A stretch of 64,000 bases of DNA from Microvirga arvi (GTDB lineage Bacteria; Pseudomonadota; Alphaproteobacteria; Rhizobiales; Beijerinckiaceae). The stretch lies in assembly GCF_016892765.1 (NCBI RefSeq), contig NZ_JAFEMD010000008.1:62001-126000 (forward strand), in the 5' to 3' direction. The position numbers were made by a program, and so were the translations under genes. Shown in pieces: positions 9,808-17,508 of the stretch; position 1 is the first letter of the stretch, and every line of letters begins with the position of its first letter. Below the pieces are notes generated by a model. The model searched no databases. It was given only the letters and a program-made list of their open reading frames with translations, and was not told the DNA's origin.

Positions 9808-10200
9808 CTATTCTTCAAAGCGGCTCGCGGCGTCACGGTCGCGCTCGTATCGCTTCGTGAGCGGAAACGGCGGCAGCCAGGACTCGCGCCGCACGGTCCA
9901 GAGTTCGTAGGTTGGCTTCAGTTGGTCAGGGCCATCCAGGGATCCCAGGTTCACTTCGATCTCGTCGGCTGTGCGTGCGAAAACGGGCGAGCCGCAGCGG
10001 GGGCAGAAAAACCGCCCGGCATAGTCGCGTGTCTCACCATCGATCGTCACCGCATCCTGGGGGAACACCGCGGAAGCGTGAAAAAGTGCCCCATGATGCT
10101 TGCGGCAGTCGAGGCAGTGACATAGGCCGACCCGGTATGGGAGCCCGGACGCCACAATTCGGACGCCGCCGCACAGGCAGCCGCCCGTGAATCGGTCCAT
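9808..10200 (-). CDS. GFA/CENP-V family zinc protein
   Basis: This 130-residue cytoplasmic protein has the zinc-binding cysteine pattern of the GFA (glutathione-dependent formaldehyde-activating) fold: GGCLCGGVRI, CHCLDCRKHHGA and FCPRCGSPVF. Members may catalyse adduct formation between glutathione and formaldehyde, but most, including single-domain ones like this, have no proven reaction. It is monocistronic on the minus strand. The downstream 176 bp (9632-9807) hold no recognisable gene. Confidence 0.85.
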   Translation of the reverse strand: MDRFTGGCLCGGVRIVASGLPYRVGLCHCLDCRKHHGALFHASAVFPQDAVTIDGETRDYAGRFFCPRCGSPVFARTADEIEVNLGSLDGPDQLKPTYELWTVRRESWLPPFPLTKRYERDRDAASRFEE

Positions 10201-10511
10201 GCTGCGTCTCCTATGAAATCAAGCAGGCGGAACCTTTGATACGAACAACACTGTCCATCTCGGGCCAATATGCCTTGGCCGGCGCTTCCCGTTTCATCTT
10301 AGCTTAGATGCGAACGATGCCAACCATACCCAAGCACACGGCGTTCGCCGAGGCGGCCCATGCCTTCCAGAAACTGTTGCGCTTCAGGCGGGCAGCCGGA
10401 TGACCGAACCTTGCGGATGTCTTGCGAGTTTCGTTGGCATTCTGGGGTGCAAATGAGAACGGCGCCCGAGGGCGCCGCATCCAGATCCTGCTTTGTTTTC
10501 AAGGGGTTTAA
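10201..10511. other. Gene-free stretch between GFA gene and tRNA-Pro remnant
   Basis: I see no convincing coding region here. It must hold the GFA promoter on the minus strand and, at its right end, the terminator that once served the interrupted tRNA-Pro. Confidence 0.5.
10461..10476 (-). terminator. Hairpin behind the original tRNA-Pro
   Basis: GGCGCC and GGCGCC flank the tetraloop CGAG in a very stable palindrome, 36 nt downstream of the CCA end of the tRNA-Pro 3' half on the minus strand. The following TTCTCATTT is a weak T tract. Confidence 0.5.
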
Positions 10512-10535
10512 TGGTCGGAGCGAGAGGATTTGAAC
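10512..10535 (-). pseudogene. 3' part of the interrupted host tRNA-Pro(GGG)
   Basis: Read on the minus strand this gives GTTCA, then the rest of the T-loop, T-stem CCTCT, acceptor CGCTCCG, discriminator A and CCA. The acceptor strand is the exact complement of CGGAGCG at 24774-24780. Joined to the 5' part at 24722-24780 through the shared GTTCA it rebuilds a perfect 78-nt tRNA-Pro. It is therefore the left flank of an insertion, not a random tRNA-like sequence. Confidence 0.92.
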
Positions 10536-10544
10536 TTTATATGC
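10531..10544. repeat. Left attachment site (attL core)
   Basis: TGAAC (10531-10535), a single T, then TTATATGC (10537-10544). The first part belongs to the tRNA T-loop and the second is the element arm. It mirrors the right end. Confidence 0.85.
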
Positions 10545-10568
10545 GGTGCGTCTGTTCAGTGTGTATGT

Positions 10569-10832
10569 TCATTGGCCGCTTGTCCTTGACGACTCCTGCC
10601 CAGCCCCCGCCTGGGAAGAGGCAAGCTGCGAATCAGGGACCGACGCGGAACCCGGCGGGAGCGCGGGGCTCCACGGTTCGCTTCTTCCAAACTCGGCATG
10701 AACCTCATGATCTTTGATCCGGATCTTGAAGAGGCGGAGCCGGAACATCGCGATCCCAAGCAGCACGACAATGGCGAGCAGCAAGAGAGGTGACCAGTTC
10801 GCCTCAACCAGTTTCACCGCTACTTCAGCCAT
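10569..10832 (-). CDS. Small single-pass membrane protein, unknown function
   Basis: The 87-residue product has a short N-terminus (MAEVAVKLVEANW), one clear membrane segment (SPLLLLAIVVLLGIAMFRLRLF, about residues 14-35), a basic stop-transfer region and a Pro/Ser-rich polar tail. Its ATG at 10832 lies inside the end of the upstream MerR-like gene, with an 8-nt overlap, so the two are translationally coupled. I recognise no family. The pairing suggests that the membrane protein works with, or senses for, the regulator. It is the leftmost gene of the island, about 25 bp from the element arm. Confidence 0.6.
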   Translation of the reverse strand: MAEVAVKLVEANWSPLLLLAIVVLLGIAMFRLRLFKIRIKDHEVHAEFGRSEPWSPALPPGSASVPDSQLASSQAGAGQESSRTSGQ

Positions 10833-11436
10833 GGTTGTCCTCCGAAGCGTCGTCACGGTGGTGAACTCTTGTCCTGTACGGAGCCCGTGGCAGGGCCGCG
10901 ATCAGGCGGTTGGCGGCCAGCTTGCAGTCGAAGATGACCTTCACCGGTTCGGGGCCGATTTCCTCGGCAGGAGCCTCATCGAGAACGGCCAGGCTATCGA
11001 CGCGATACAGCTGTTGCCCACTGACCACCACGAAGCGGCCAATCCGGTGCCCTGGGCTTGTTCCGACAAGAGGACCGGTCGCGCCTCCCCACCGTGAGGC
11101 ACTTGCCTCCGCAGCGAAGTGGAGCATCGGAAGGCGACACATGTGAGCCGCCGTTTCCGCGTTGAAAAGGTCATCCTTCGTCAGCGGTCGAGGCTGCCCA
11201 GGCTCTTCAGAAGATGCCGCGGTAAGGCGCTTGATGCGGAGGCCGGCGTCCGAAAACGACTTCAGCGCCATCATCTCGCACAGGTCGTCGAAGGTGAAAC
11301 GGGAGTGCTGTCCAGCCGGGCCGGCGCGCCCGATGATCCCCCGGCGGCGCCAATCGCGCTGCAACGCCGTGGACACTCCAGTCGCATCGCTAGCCTCGGC
11401 CGGGGAATACTCCTCCTGCTCCCTCGTAATGATCAT
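10825..11436 (-). CDS. MerR-like transcriptional regulator
   Basis: The 203-residue protein has an N-terminal MerR-type winged helix (EYSPAEASDATGVSTALQRDWRRRGII, then FTFDDLCEMMALKSFSDAGL) and a C-terminal region of about 110 residues with no recognised ligand domain and no MerR metal cysteines. I start at ATG 11436 because AGGTG sits 6 nt upstream, and because the predicted promoter puts the transcript start near 11468, downstream of the GTG at 11472. ATG 11442 is the other option. The promoter carries two copies of a palindromic operator, suggesting autoregulation. It is coupled to the small membrane protein by an 8-nt overlap. Confidence 0.7.
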   Translation of the reverse strand: MIITREQEEYSPAEASDATGVSTALQRDWRRRGIIGRAGPAGQHSRFTFDDLCEMMALKSFSDAGLRIKRLTAASSEEPGQPRPLTKDDLFNAETAAHMCRLPMLHFAAEASASRWGGATGPLVGTSPGHRIGRFVVVSGQQLYRVDSLAVLDEAPAEEIGPEPVKVIFDCKLAANRLIAALPRAPYRTRVHHRDDASEDNHG

Positions 11437-11456
11437 TCCCATCACCTGAATCCAAT

Positions 11457-11512
11457 CCGTGAGAACTCTCACGGTATGTAATCACGGCCATGAACCGTGT
11501 CAACTCCCACGG
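11457..11512 (-). promoter_or_regulatory. Promoter with twin operators for the MerR-like gene
   Basis: On the minus strand TTGACA (11503-11498), a 17-bp spacer and TACATA (11480-11475) form a sigma-70-like promoter. Two copies of an 18-bp near-palindrome lie 38 bp apart: CCGTGGGAGTTGACACGG (11512-11495) covers the -35, and CCGTGAGAGTTCTCACGG (11474-11457) covers the start site. They match at 15 of 18 positions. The layout fits repression by the downstream regulator. Confidence 0.7.
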
Positions 11513-11870
11513 TATCGGTTCGCAGGGTTTCTTGCTCAGGGCTCACCAGGGATCAGGCCCGCCTGATCCGCTCCACCCCCGTCACGGCTCTTTCCCTGGC
11601 GCAGCCGTGCTCGCCGGCAAGGGCCGCTCCTTCGTCGCTCTACGCCCTTGCCGGCTGTGCGCGTCAGCGCTGGCGGGACGCCGCGACGGCGGCTCCGGGG
11701 ATCAGGCTCAGTTGACCCCGAATACGGACGGGACGTCCGGGGCAACAAAGGTCCCGAGGCGGCAAGGGCTTATTCCACGGGCTGTGGGCGCAAGGGTCTC
11801 CTCGCACTGAAGGAGGACCTTGTAAAATCTGGTCAGTTGCGATTCGGAAGCCAGCGCCCCGCAGCTCTCC
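11513..11870. other. Non-coding stretch between divergent island genes
   Basis: I see no supported gene here. A short perfect hairpin GGATCAGG-CCCG-CCTGATCC lies at 11550-11569. AAGGAGGAC at about 11810-11818 resembles a ribosome-binding site but leads straight into TTG TAA, so it starts nothing. The stretch should contain the promoter of the KAP gene. Confidence 0.5.
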
Positions 11871-11891
11871 TTGCTGGCCGCAAAGAACCTC

Positions 11892-14141
11892 ATGACCTCC
11901 CTGCACGCCGACAGTCCCATCACGCACAAGGAAGAAGACCGGCTCCATTACCACCCATTCGCCCGTGCTTTAGCCAAAGGCATCGTCGAGCGGGCCCCAA
12001 GCGACGGCTTCGTTATCGGGGTGCAGGCGCAGTGGGGCATGGGCAAGAGCAGCGCCATCAACCTCGCCCTGGAGGCCATCGACGAGTTGGAGAGAGGCAA
12101 GGAGCCTCGCCAGAAAGTCAAAGTCCAAACGTTCAACCCCTGGCTGTTCTCCGGTCTTGAAGCTCTCGCCCGTGGCTATCTCTCGCAGCTGGGGCGCGTC
12201 ATCGATGAAACCCTCGAACAGGGTACGCCACAGGCGACCCGCAAATTCGTCGAGCGCATGATCAAAGGCGGCGCCGAGGTGGCCGGCGGGCTCGCCGCCT
12301 TGGGCGCCGTGGCTGTCACGGGCGGCGCCGCGGTCGGCCCCATTGCCACGGCCGTCAAATCGACAGTCACTGGCGCGCTCAACCTCGGCGCGCACTACAT
12401 CGACACGCGCTCACTCGACGGCATGGTCAACGACCTCAAGGAGCATCTCGCCAAGATCGACACCAAGCTGCTCGTGATCGTTGACGACCTTGATCGCCTC
12501 CAGCCCGACGAGGTTCGGCAGGTCCTCACGCTGGTGAAGACCTTCGGCAACCTACCGAATGTCATCCACCTCCTTGTTTACGACCGGGACATCGTGGACC
12601 GCGCCTTGGGCACGTCGCAGGCCAGAGAGGACGAGGCGCGGACGCTGCCAACGTTCCTGGAAAAGATCGTGCAGGTCGAGCTCGACCTACCGCCGCCGAG
12701 CAGCACCGGCCTCCGGGGGATGACCGTTGACCGGCTCACCACGATCCTTGGCCCCAATCCGCCCATGTCCCAAGAGCATTGGTGGACGGTTTCGCACGTC
12801 GCATTCAAGCATTACCTCACGTCTCCCCGGGACGTCATCAGGCTCTGCAACGCGCTTTCGGTGGCATGGCCGGGAGTATCCGGGGAGGTCTATGTTCCCG
12901 ATTTCGTCGGCATTGAATTGATCCGCCATTTCGAGGATCGGACCTACGAACTTCTCAGGGACAACAAGGCGTTCCTGACGGGCGTCGGTGGGCCGATTGG
13001 CGACCAACCCCGCGAGGAGCTGGCTGGGAGGATCAGGGACAGCATTCCGGAAGGACGGCGCGGCGACGTCATCGATCTCTTGGTGCAGATGTTTCCACAG
13101 GTCAATGATCTGCTGAAGCCGAGATCCTGGGGCGGCCGCGGGCAGGCCCCTTCCGGCTCCGGCCGACGGATCGGGGCGCACCGGGGGTTCGACGCCTACT
13201 TCCGGTTCGCTCCTGCTCCAGACGAGATCACCGTCGAGGAATTGCGGACGCTTGAGGAACGTTTGACAGATGCCGATTTCCTCAAAGCTTCGATCCAAGG
13301 TGCGATGGGCCGTCGACGTGCCGCGGACGGCCTATCCTATGCTGCGCCTTTGCTGGAGGAGTTGCGCGCCATCGTGCGCCGGAAGGACAGCCTTGACCCG
13401 GGTTTGTTCAATGTTCTCCTGGAGCTGGGTGATGACCTGATCGCTCTGCACGATGAGGTCGAAGACTTCCACACGATTGTCAATCGTGAGCGGCTTGTAT
13501 GGCTTCTTGAAGATGTCGTGGGCCGCCTGCCGGAGGACACCCGGTTTGGTGTAGCCTCTGCGGCTATCGCCGGTCCAACGGCTGGGTTGCATACGGCTGC
13601 CACGCTGGTTTTCGAGCTTGCCCGCCCCTTCAATCTGCCTTGGGCTGGCCAAAGCGATGATGATGGGCAACCACTCCTGACACTTGACCAGGTAGAGCAA
13701 CTCGGACGGAGCCTGGTCGCGCGCATCGATGCCGCGGCCGAAGACGGAACGCTTGCCACCCGCCCGCAGATCGACCTCGTTCTACGCGTCTGGGCTGCGT
13801 TTGCCGGACCAGCCACGCCCCGTGGGTGGGTTGCCTCAAAACTTGGAGAACCCGGGGCCCTCCTCGACATCGTATTTGGGGAGATGGCGAACATATCCTC
13901 ATCCGCACCACCCTACCGCTACAGGCAGCTTCAGAGGCTGCCTAATGCGGAAGTTTTTGATGTGGAGGCGATGATCGCGGCGCTTGAGGAGCACATGGCG
14001 GAGGGGCGGATTGACAATGATGCGCGCCCTGACGTCGAGCGCTTCATCAATCGGGCCAGACGGTTTCTGGGAGGACAGGTTCCAGCGCAGATTGAAACCA
14101 TAGTTGATGACGAAGATGCCGACGATGACGCAACAGGGTGA
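11892..14141 (+). CDS. KAP family P-loop NTPase
   Basis: The 749-residue protein has Walker A GVQAQWGMGKSS near residue 45 and Walker B KLLVIVDDLDRL near residue 195. A Gly/Ala-rich hydrophobic segment lies between them (GGLAALGAVAVTGGAAVGPIATA). That insertion between the Walker motifs is the hallmark of KAP NTPases, which are membrane-associated STAND-like ATPases; the F-plasmid phage-exclusion protein PifA is a known member. The rest is helical, with an acidic C-terminus (DDEDADDDATG). I start at ATG 11892; a TTG at 11871 would add seven residues, and neither has a strong ribosome-binding site. It is the only plus-strand gene in the island and converges on the helicase. A defence role is inference from family and context. 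Confidence 0.82.
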   Translation: MTSLHADSPITHKEEDRLHYHPFARALAKGIVERAPSDGFVIGVQAQWGMGKSSAINLALEAIDELERGKEPRQKVKVQTFNPWLFSGLEALARGYLSQLGRVIDETLEQGTPQATRKFVERMIKGGAEVAGGLAALGAVAVTGGAAVGPIATAVKSTVTGALNLGAHYIDTRSLDGMVNDLKEHLAKIDTKLLVIVDDLDRLQPDEVRQVLTLVKTFGNLPNVIHLLVYDRDIVDRALGTSQAREDEARTLPTFLEKIVQVELDLPPPSSTGLRGMTVDRLTTILGPNPPMSQEHWWTVSHVAFKHYLTSPRDVIRLCNALSVAWPGVSGEVYVPDFVGIELIRHFEDRTYELLRDNKAFLTGVGGPIGDQPREELAGRIRDSIPEGRRGDVIDLLVQMFPQVNDLLKPRSWGGRGQAPSGSGRRIGAHRGFDAYFRFAPAPDEITVEELRTLEERLTDADFLKASIQGAMGRRRAADGLSYAAPLLEELRAIVRRKDSLDPGLFNVLLELGDDLIALHDEVEDFHTIVNRERLVWLLEDVVGRLPEDTRFGVASAAIAGPTAGLHTAATLVFELARPFNLPWAGQSDDDGQPLLTLDQVEQLGRSLVARIDAAAEDGTLATRPQIDLVLRVWAAFAGPATPRGWVASKLGEPGALLDIVFGEMANISSSAPPYRYRQLQRLPNAEVFDVEAMIAALEEHMAEGRIDNDARPDVERFINRARRFLGGQVPAQIETIVDDEDADDDATG

Positions 14142-14264
14142 GCCGGGCGTGGCAGGTTAATGTCTGGCGAGAGGAGGAGTGCCGTTATTGATTTCCTTGG
14201 GTCGAAAACGCTCGGAATGAGGCGGCAGCCATTCGTGTGATGATGGTCGGCGACCACTCACTCC

Positions 14265-16529
14265 CTACGCCGACGGCATTGGAGGCCATCTGAAGCCCAC
14301 CTTACGGGCTTCGGACGCCCACGGACGGGTCAGGGCAATCTGGATCGCCTCTGGATCCCCGATCAGTACGACCTGCTTCTCGGCCCGCGTGATGGCCGTG
14401 TAGAGCCAAGCCGGATTGAGAAGTACCGTGCGGTAGACCGGCACGATGATGCGCTCGGCTTGTGAGCCTTGGCACTTGTGGCAGGTGACCGCGTAGGCCA
14501 GCGCGATGTCGATCAGGCTCCCCTCGGACGCGTCCGGATCCGAAGGTCCCTCGGCCGAGAACGTGATCTCCCGCTCATCGAACCGAGCCACGACCCGACG
14601 GGCGCGCTCGTCGGCGGAGACGACCCGGCCCATGCTACCGTTAAAGAGGGCGAGGCTGTAGTCGTTCCGGAGGTGGATGCACGGGTCGCCCGAGCTGAAC
14701 CACTCGCCCAAATGCCCTTTCACGCAGGCGAGGTTCTCTTCATCCACGCGCCTTCTCTGAAACAGCCGGTTGAGGGTTGAGACGCCGGCTGGACCTTCGT
14801 TGGTGGCGGTGACGATCAGAAGATCTGAGCCTTCGAAGCCGCCGAGGTCCGAGGCGACCTTTTCGACGGTGGCGGCGATCTCATCCACGCCTGCCTCAAC
14901 AAGGGAGACGCCATCGGCCAACCCGGCATACGGCGAGAAGGCCGGCCAGGCCCGATTGCGGATGGCCGCGGCCACAGCCGGGATCCCCGATGCCTCCGTC
15001 TGCCGGTGCACGACCGTGAGACGGGCCGTGATGGCTGGATCCTCAACAAGCCGATGGTAGACGAGGCCGAAGGAAATTGGAGGCAGCTGCGCGTCGTCGC
15101 CCACGAGCAATAGCTTGGCGGTCTCAGGGACGTGCTGAAGCAGCCTGTAGAGGGTCGAAAGGTCGACCATGCTCGCTTCGTCGATCACGAGGAGCGTCCT
15201 GTCCTCAAGCGCCGCCAGATCTTTCAGAGCAGCCTCGATCTCCCGCACTCGGCCCGGCTCCGCATCATGGATCTCGGCCTCCAGCTTCCGGCGCTGCTCC
15301 AGTTCGGCGAGCAGCCGGGCGAGCGTCTTAGCCAGCCGCCCCGAGGCCCGGCTCAGGCGCAGGCTCGCCTTCCCGGACAAGGCGGTGAGGACGACCGAGC
15401 CGCCGAGGGCCTCCCAGGCCGCGCAGATCACCTTGGTCGTATAGCTCTTGCCGACCCCGGCGCCGCCCTGGAGGCAGGCGACCGGGTTTGCCAAGATGCG
15501 GAGGACGGCCAATATCTGTTCCGGGTGCAGGGATCCGGTTTCGACCAGACTCCCCTTCTGGAACGCCTTCAGCTCGCTCCGGGAGGGCATCGCGCCGGCG
15601 GCCTGGATCCTGGCCAGCATCGCCGAGACAGCGTCCTCCATGAGGGCGCATCCGGGGAACCGGAAGCCGTCCTCGTCGGGGAGCACCGCGCCGTTCCGGA
15701 CGCCGGCCTCGACAGCCGTCGAGACAAGCTCCCCGTCTGGGGTGGCTCCGAGCCGCTTCGCGACTTCCGCCCTCAGGGCGTCGGGGTCGATCATGGTATG
15801 CCCGCCCTCGGCGATCCGCGCCTTCACCACCGCATCCACCGCCCCAACCAGTCGGCGGCGGTCGCTGCGCGGATCCGTGATGCCGGCCTCCCCCAGAACC
15901 CTTCTCCCAAGGAGGTCGACCTTGGGCCATTCGGCCAGTGCAACCAGGCTGTAGGGGTTCGCCTCCAAGTGAGCGACCGCATCCGAGCCCAAGATCCGCA
16001 TCAGGCGCCTGGCGAAGCGGAGGCTGTCGACGCCGCGGGCGTCCAGCCACTCGACCGTTGCCACCTCCGCGGCGGCTTGTTTCCAAGCGCCCACGGCCAT
16101 GGCAGCCAGCCGGAGCGCCATGACGGGCCGGTCACCGTCCAGGGCGGCCGCGATCCGGGGCACGTTCTCCTCGCTGCTCAGGATGGCGCCGAGATCGTGC
16201 CCGTCCTCCGCGAAGGCGGCCCAGAGCCGCCGGGCGCGCTCCGGGCCGATCCCGGGCACCTGGCCGGCGATGAAGTCCTGGATGAGGCGGCCTGAGGATT
16301 TCCGGCGGATGCACCGGGAGGCCTCCATCTGCTCCCCATACTTGCTTGTCTGGAAATCGCCCTCGACCTCCCAGAGCTCGCCTATTGATGGGACGCCAGG
16401 CAGAACCTTGGACAGAGCACGGATCCTGATGCGCGTGCCATGCCGTGGATGCTCCTCGTCCTCGACGGTACCGGAGAAGATGCAGCCGATGGCGTTCTCG
16501 CTGACGATCCGCTGGACGACCACCCGCAT
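14265..16529 (-). CDS. RecD2-like SF1B DNA helicase
   Basis: The 754-residue protein has an N-terminal OB-like and helix-hairpin region (QVPGIGPERARRLWAAF), then a superfamily 1B motor: Walker A GGAGVGKSYT near residue 355, DEAS box LLVIDEASMVD, motif III VGDDAQLPPI, and C-terminal motifs VTCHKCQGSQ and WLYTAITRAEKQVVLIGD. This is the RecD2 architecture (5'-3' helicase working without RecB and RecC). The start codon overlaps the stop of the upstream 155-residue gene by one base (TGATG), so it is the sixth gene of the recombinase operon. That coupling suggests a role in processing or replicating the excised element. Confidence 0.85.
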   Translation of the reverse strand: MRVVVQRIVSENAIGCIFSGTVEDEEHPRHGTRIRIRALSKVLPGVPSIGELWEVEGDFQTSKYGEQMEASRCIRRKSSGRLIQDFIAGQVPGIGPERARRLWAAFAEDGHDLGAILSSEENVPRIAAALDGDRPVMALRLAAMAVGAWKQAAAEVATVEWLDARGVDSLRFARRLMRILGSDAVAHLEANPYSLVALAEWPKVDLLGRRVLGEAGITDPRSDRRRLVGAVDAVVKARIAEGGHTMIDPDALRAEVAKRLGATPDGELVSTAVEAGVRNGAVLPDEDGFRFPGCALMEDAVSAMLARIQAAGAMPSRSELKAFQKGSLVETGSLHPEQILAVLRILANPVACLQGGAGVGKSYTTKVICAAWEALGGSVVLTALSGKASLRLSRASGRLAKTLARLLAELEQRRKLEAEIHDAEPGRVREIEAALKDLAALEDRTLLVIDEASMVDLSTLYRLLQHVPETAKLLLVGDDAQLPPISFGLVYHRLVEDPAITARLTVVHRQTEASGIPAVAAAIRNRAWPAFSPYAGLADGVSLVEAGVDEIAATVEKVASDLGGFEGSDLLIVTATNEGPAGVSTLNRLFQRRRVDEENLACVKGHLGEWFSSGDPCIHLRNDYSLALFNGSMGRVVSADERARRVVARFDEREITFSAEGPSDPDASEGSLIDIALAYAVTCHKCQGSQAERIIVPVYRTVLLNPAWLYTAITRAEKQVVLIGDPEAIQIALTRPWASEARKVGFRWPPMPSA

Positions 16530-16996
16530 CAGGTGACATCCCCCGTGCGGACGACCATCCCTGTCTCCTGAAGCAGGCGAAGCTGCTCGGTCAGGGACAG
16601 GATCTGGAGGCGTTGGCGCTCGATCACCGCCTCGCGTTCCGCCAAAAGGCGGGCGTGGTCGTCACGCTCGCCCTGGGCTCGGACGAGGCGGTCTTTGACG
16701 GCCTTGTCGGCCACGTCGGACAACGCCCGGCTTCCGATGGGCTTTACGCCCTGGCGGGCGGCGATGGCGTTCACGAGCGCGGCCAGGGACGGCTTCTTGT
16801 AGAAATGTTGCTCTTGGGCTCGCGGCAACCCACAGACCGTTACGGCGAGCTCCCGGACATTGACCTTGCCGTCATCGGTCAGCGGCAGGGTCGGGCGACG
16901 GTTGCCCTCAGGCTGGGCATGCCACCGAGCATCGAGTTCTTCGAGCTTCTCCGAGACCAGCGGCTCCAGCGTTTCCAGGATGGACCGACGCGCCAT
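16529..16996 (-). CDS. Small coiled-coil protein of the recombinase operon (155 aa)
   Basis: The product has an N-terminal globular part with a helix-turn-helix-like stretch (KVNVRELAVTVCGLPRAQEQHFYKKPSLAALVNAIAARQG, written here only by its ends) at about residues 43-85 and a C-terminal coiled coil (about 105-148) rich in Glu, Arg, Leu and Gln. It resembles TnpC-type accessory DNA-binding proteins of multi-recombinase elements in layout, not by any alignment I can make. Its start and stop each overlap the neighbouring genes by a single base (TGATG), so it is tightly coupled. Function is unknown; a targeting or synapsis factor is plausible. Confidence 0.6.
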   Translation of the reverse strand: MARRSILETLEPLVSEKLEELDARWHAQPEGNRRPTLPLTDDGKVNVRELAVTVCGLPRAQEQHFYKKPSLAALVNAIAARQGVKPIGSRALSDVADKAVKDRLVRAQGERDDHARLLAEREAVIERQRLQILSLTEQLRLLQETGMVVRTGDVT

Positions 16997-17508
16997 CAGT
17001 TCTCATCTCCTTTATCGCGTACCACGGTGCTCCGACCGACGATCTGGTTCGGATGCGACCGGCGCAATTCGATGAGTTTCCCTTTGCGCCCAGCCTTGGC
17101 GAGCTTCTTCTGCAAGTCCCAGGCCACGTTGATCGCATCCTGCAGCCTCGTTGCCAGCACGGCTTTCTCGGATTTCAGGATTGCGTTCTCCCGGCGCAGG
17201 TCGCCGATGATCTCCCGTGCATGCTTGCGGGGCGCTTTCGGATTTTCATTGACCACGGCAACTTCCGCTGCCGCTAACACCTCGGCACGGATCTGGGGGT
17301 AAGCGCACTTGTTCGAACCGATGAGGGTGCGGCTGCGGCGGGCCTCCTTCGCAACGGTCGCAACATTGATGCGCAGTTTTCCTTCCTCCTTCAGCTTTCG
17401 GAGATCAGGATGGATCGGGCTGCCCCTCCTCAGCCGGTTGAGGGCGTCAAGAAGATCTCGGGCTGCGTCGTCCGACTTGGCAATCGGGCTCTCAGGAAGA
17501 CGCGGCAT
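16996..17508 (-). CDS. Small TnpC-like coiled-coil protein of the recombinase operon (170 aa)
   Basis: This protein has a probable DNA-binding N-terminal half (DLLDALNRLRRGSPIHPDL, then LRINVATVAKEARRSRTLIG, about residues 20-65) and a C-terminal coiled coil from about residue 95 (REIIGDLRRENAILKSEKAV). The layout matches small accessory proteins of tyrosine-recombinase transposons such as TnpC of Tn554. I start at ATG 17508, which has GGAGG 5 nt upstream and overlaps the third recombinase by 17 nt. Its stop overlaps the next gene by one base. It and the 155-residue protein share the same plan and may be a pair. Confidence 0.62.
   Translation of the reverse strand: MPRLPESPIAKSDDAARDLLDALNRLRRGSPIHPDLRKLKEEGKLRINVATVAKEARRSRTLIGSNKCAYPQIRAEVLAAAEVAVVNENPKAPRKHAREIIGDLRRENAILKSEKAVLATRLQDAINVAWDLQKKLAKAGRKGKLIELRRSHPNQIVGRSTVVRDKGDEN

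Noticed and set aside
11490-11810. Possible 106-codon gene between the MerR-like and KAP genes
   Set aside because: No ribosome-binding site and random-looking composition; it overlaps an operator.
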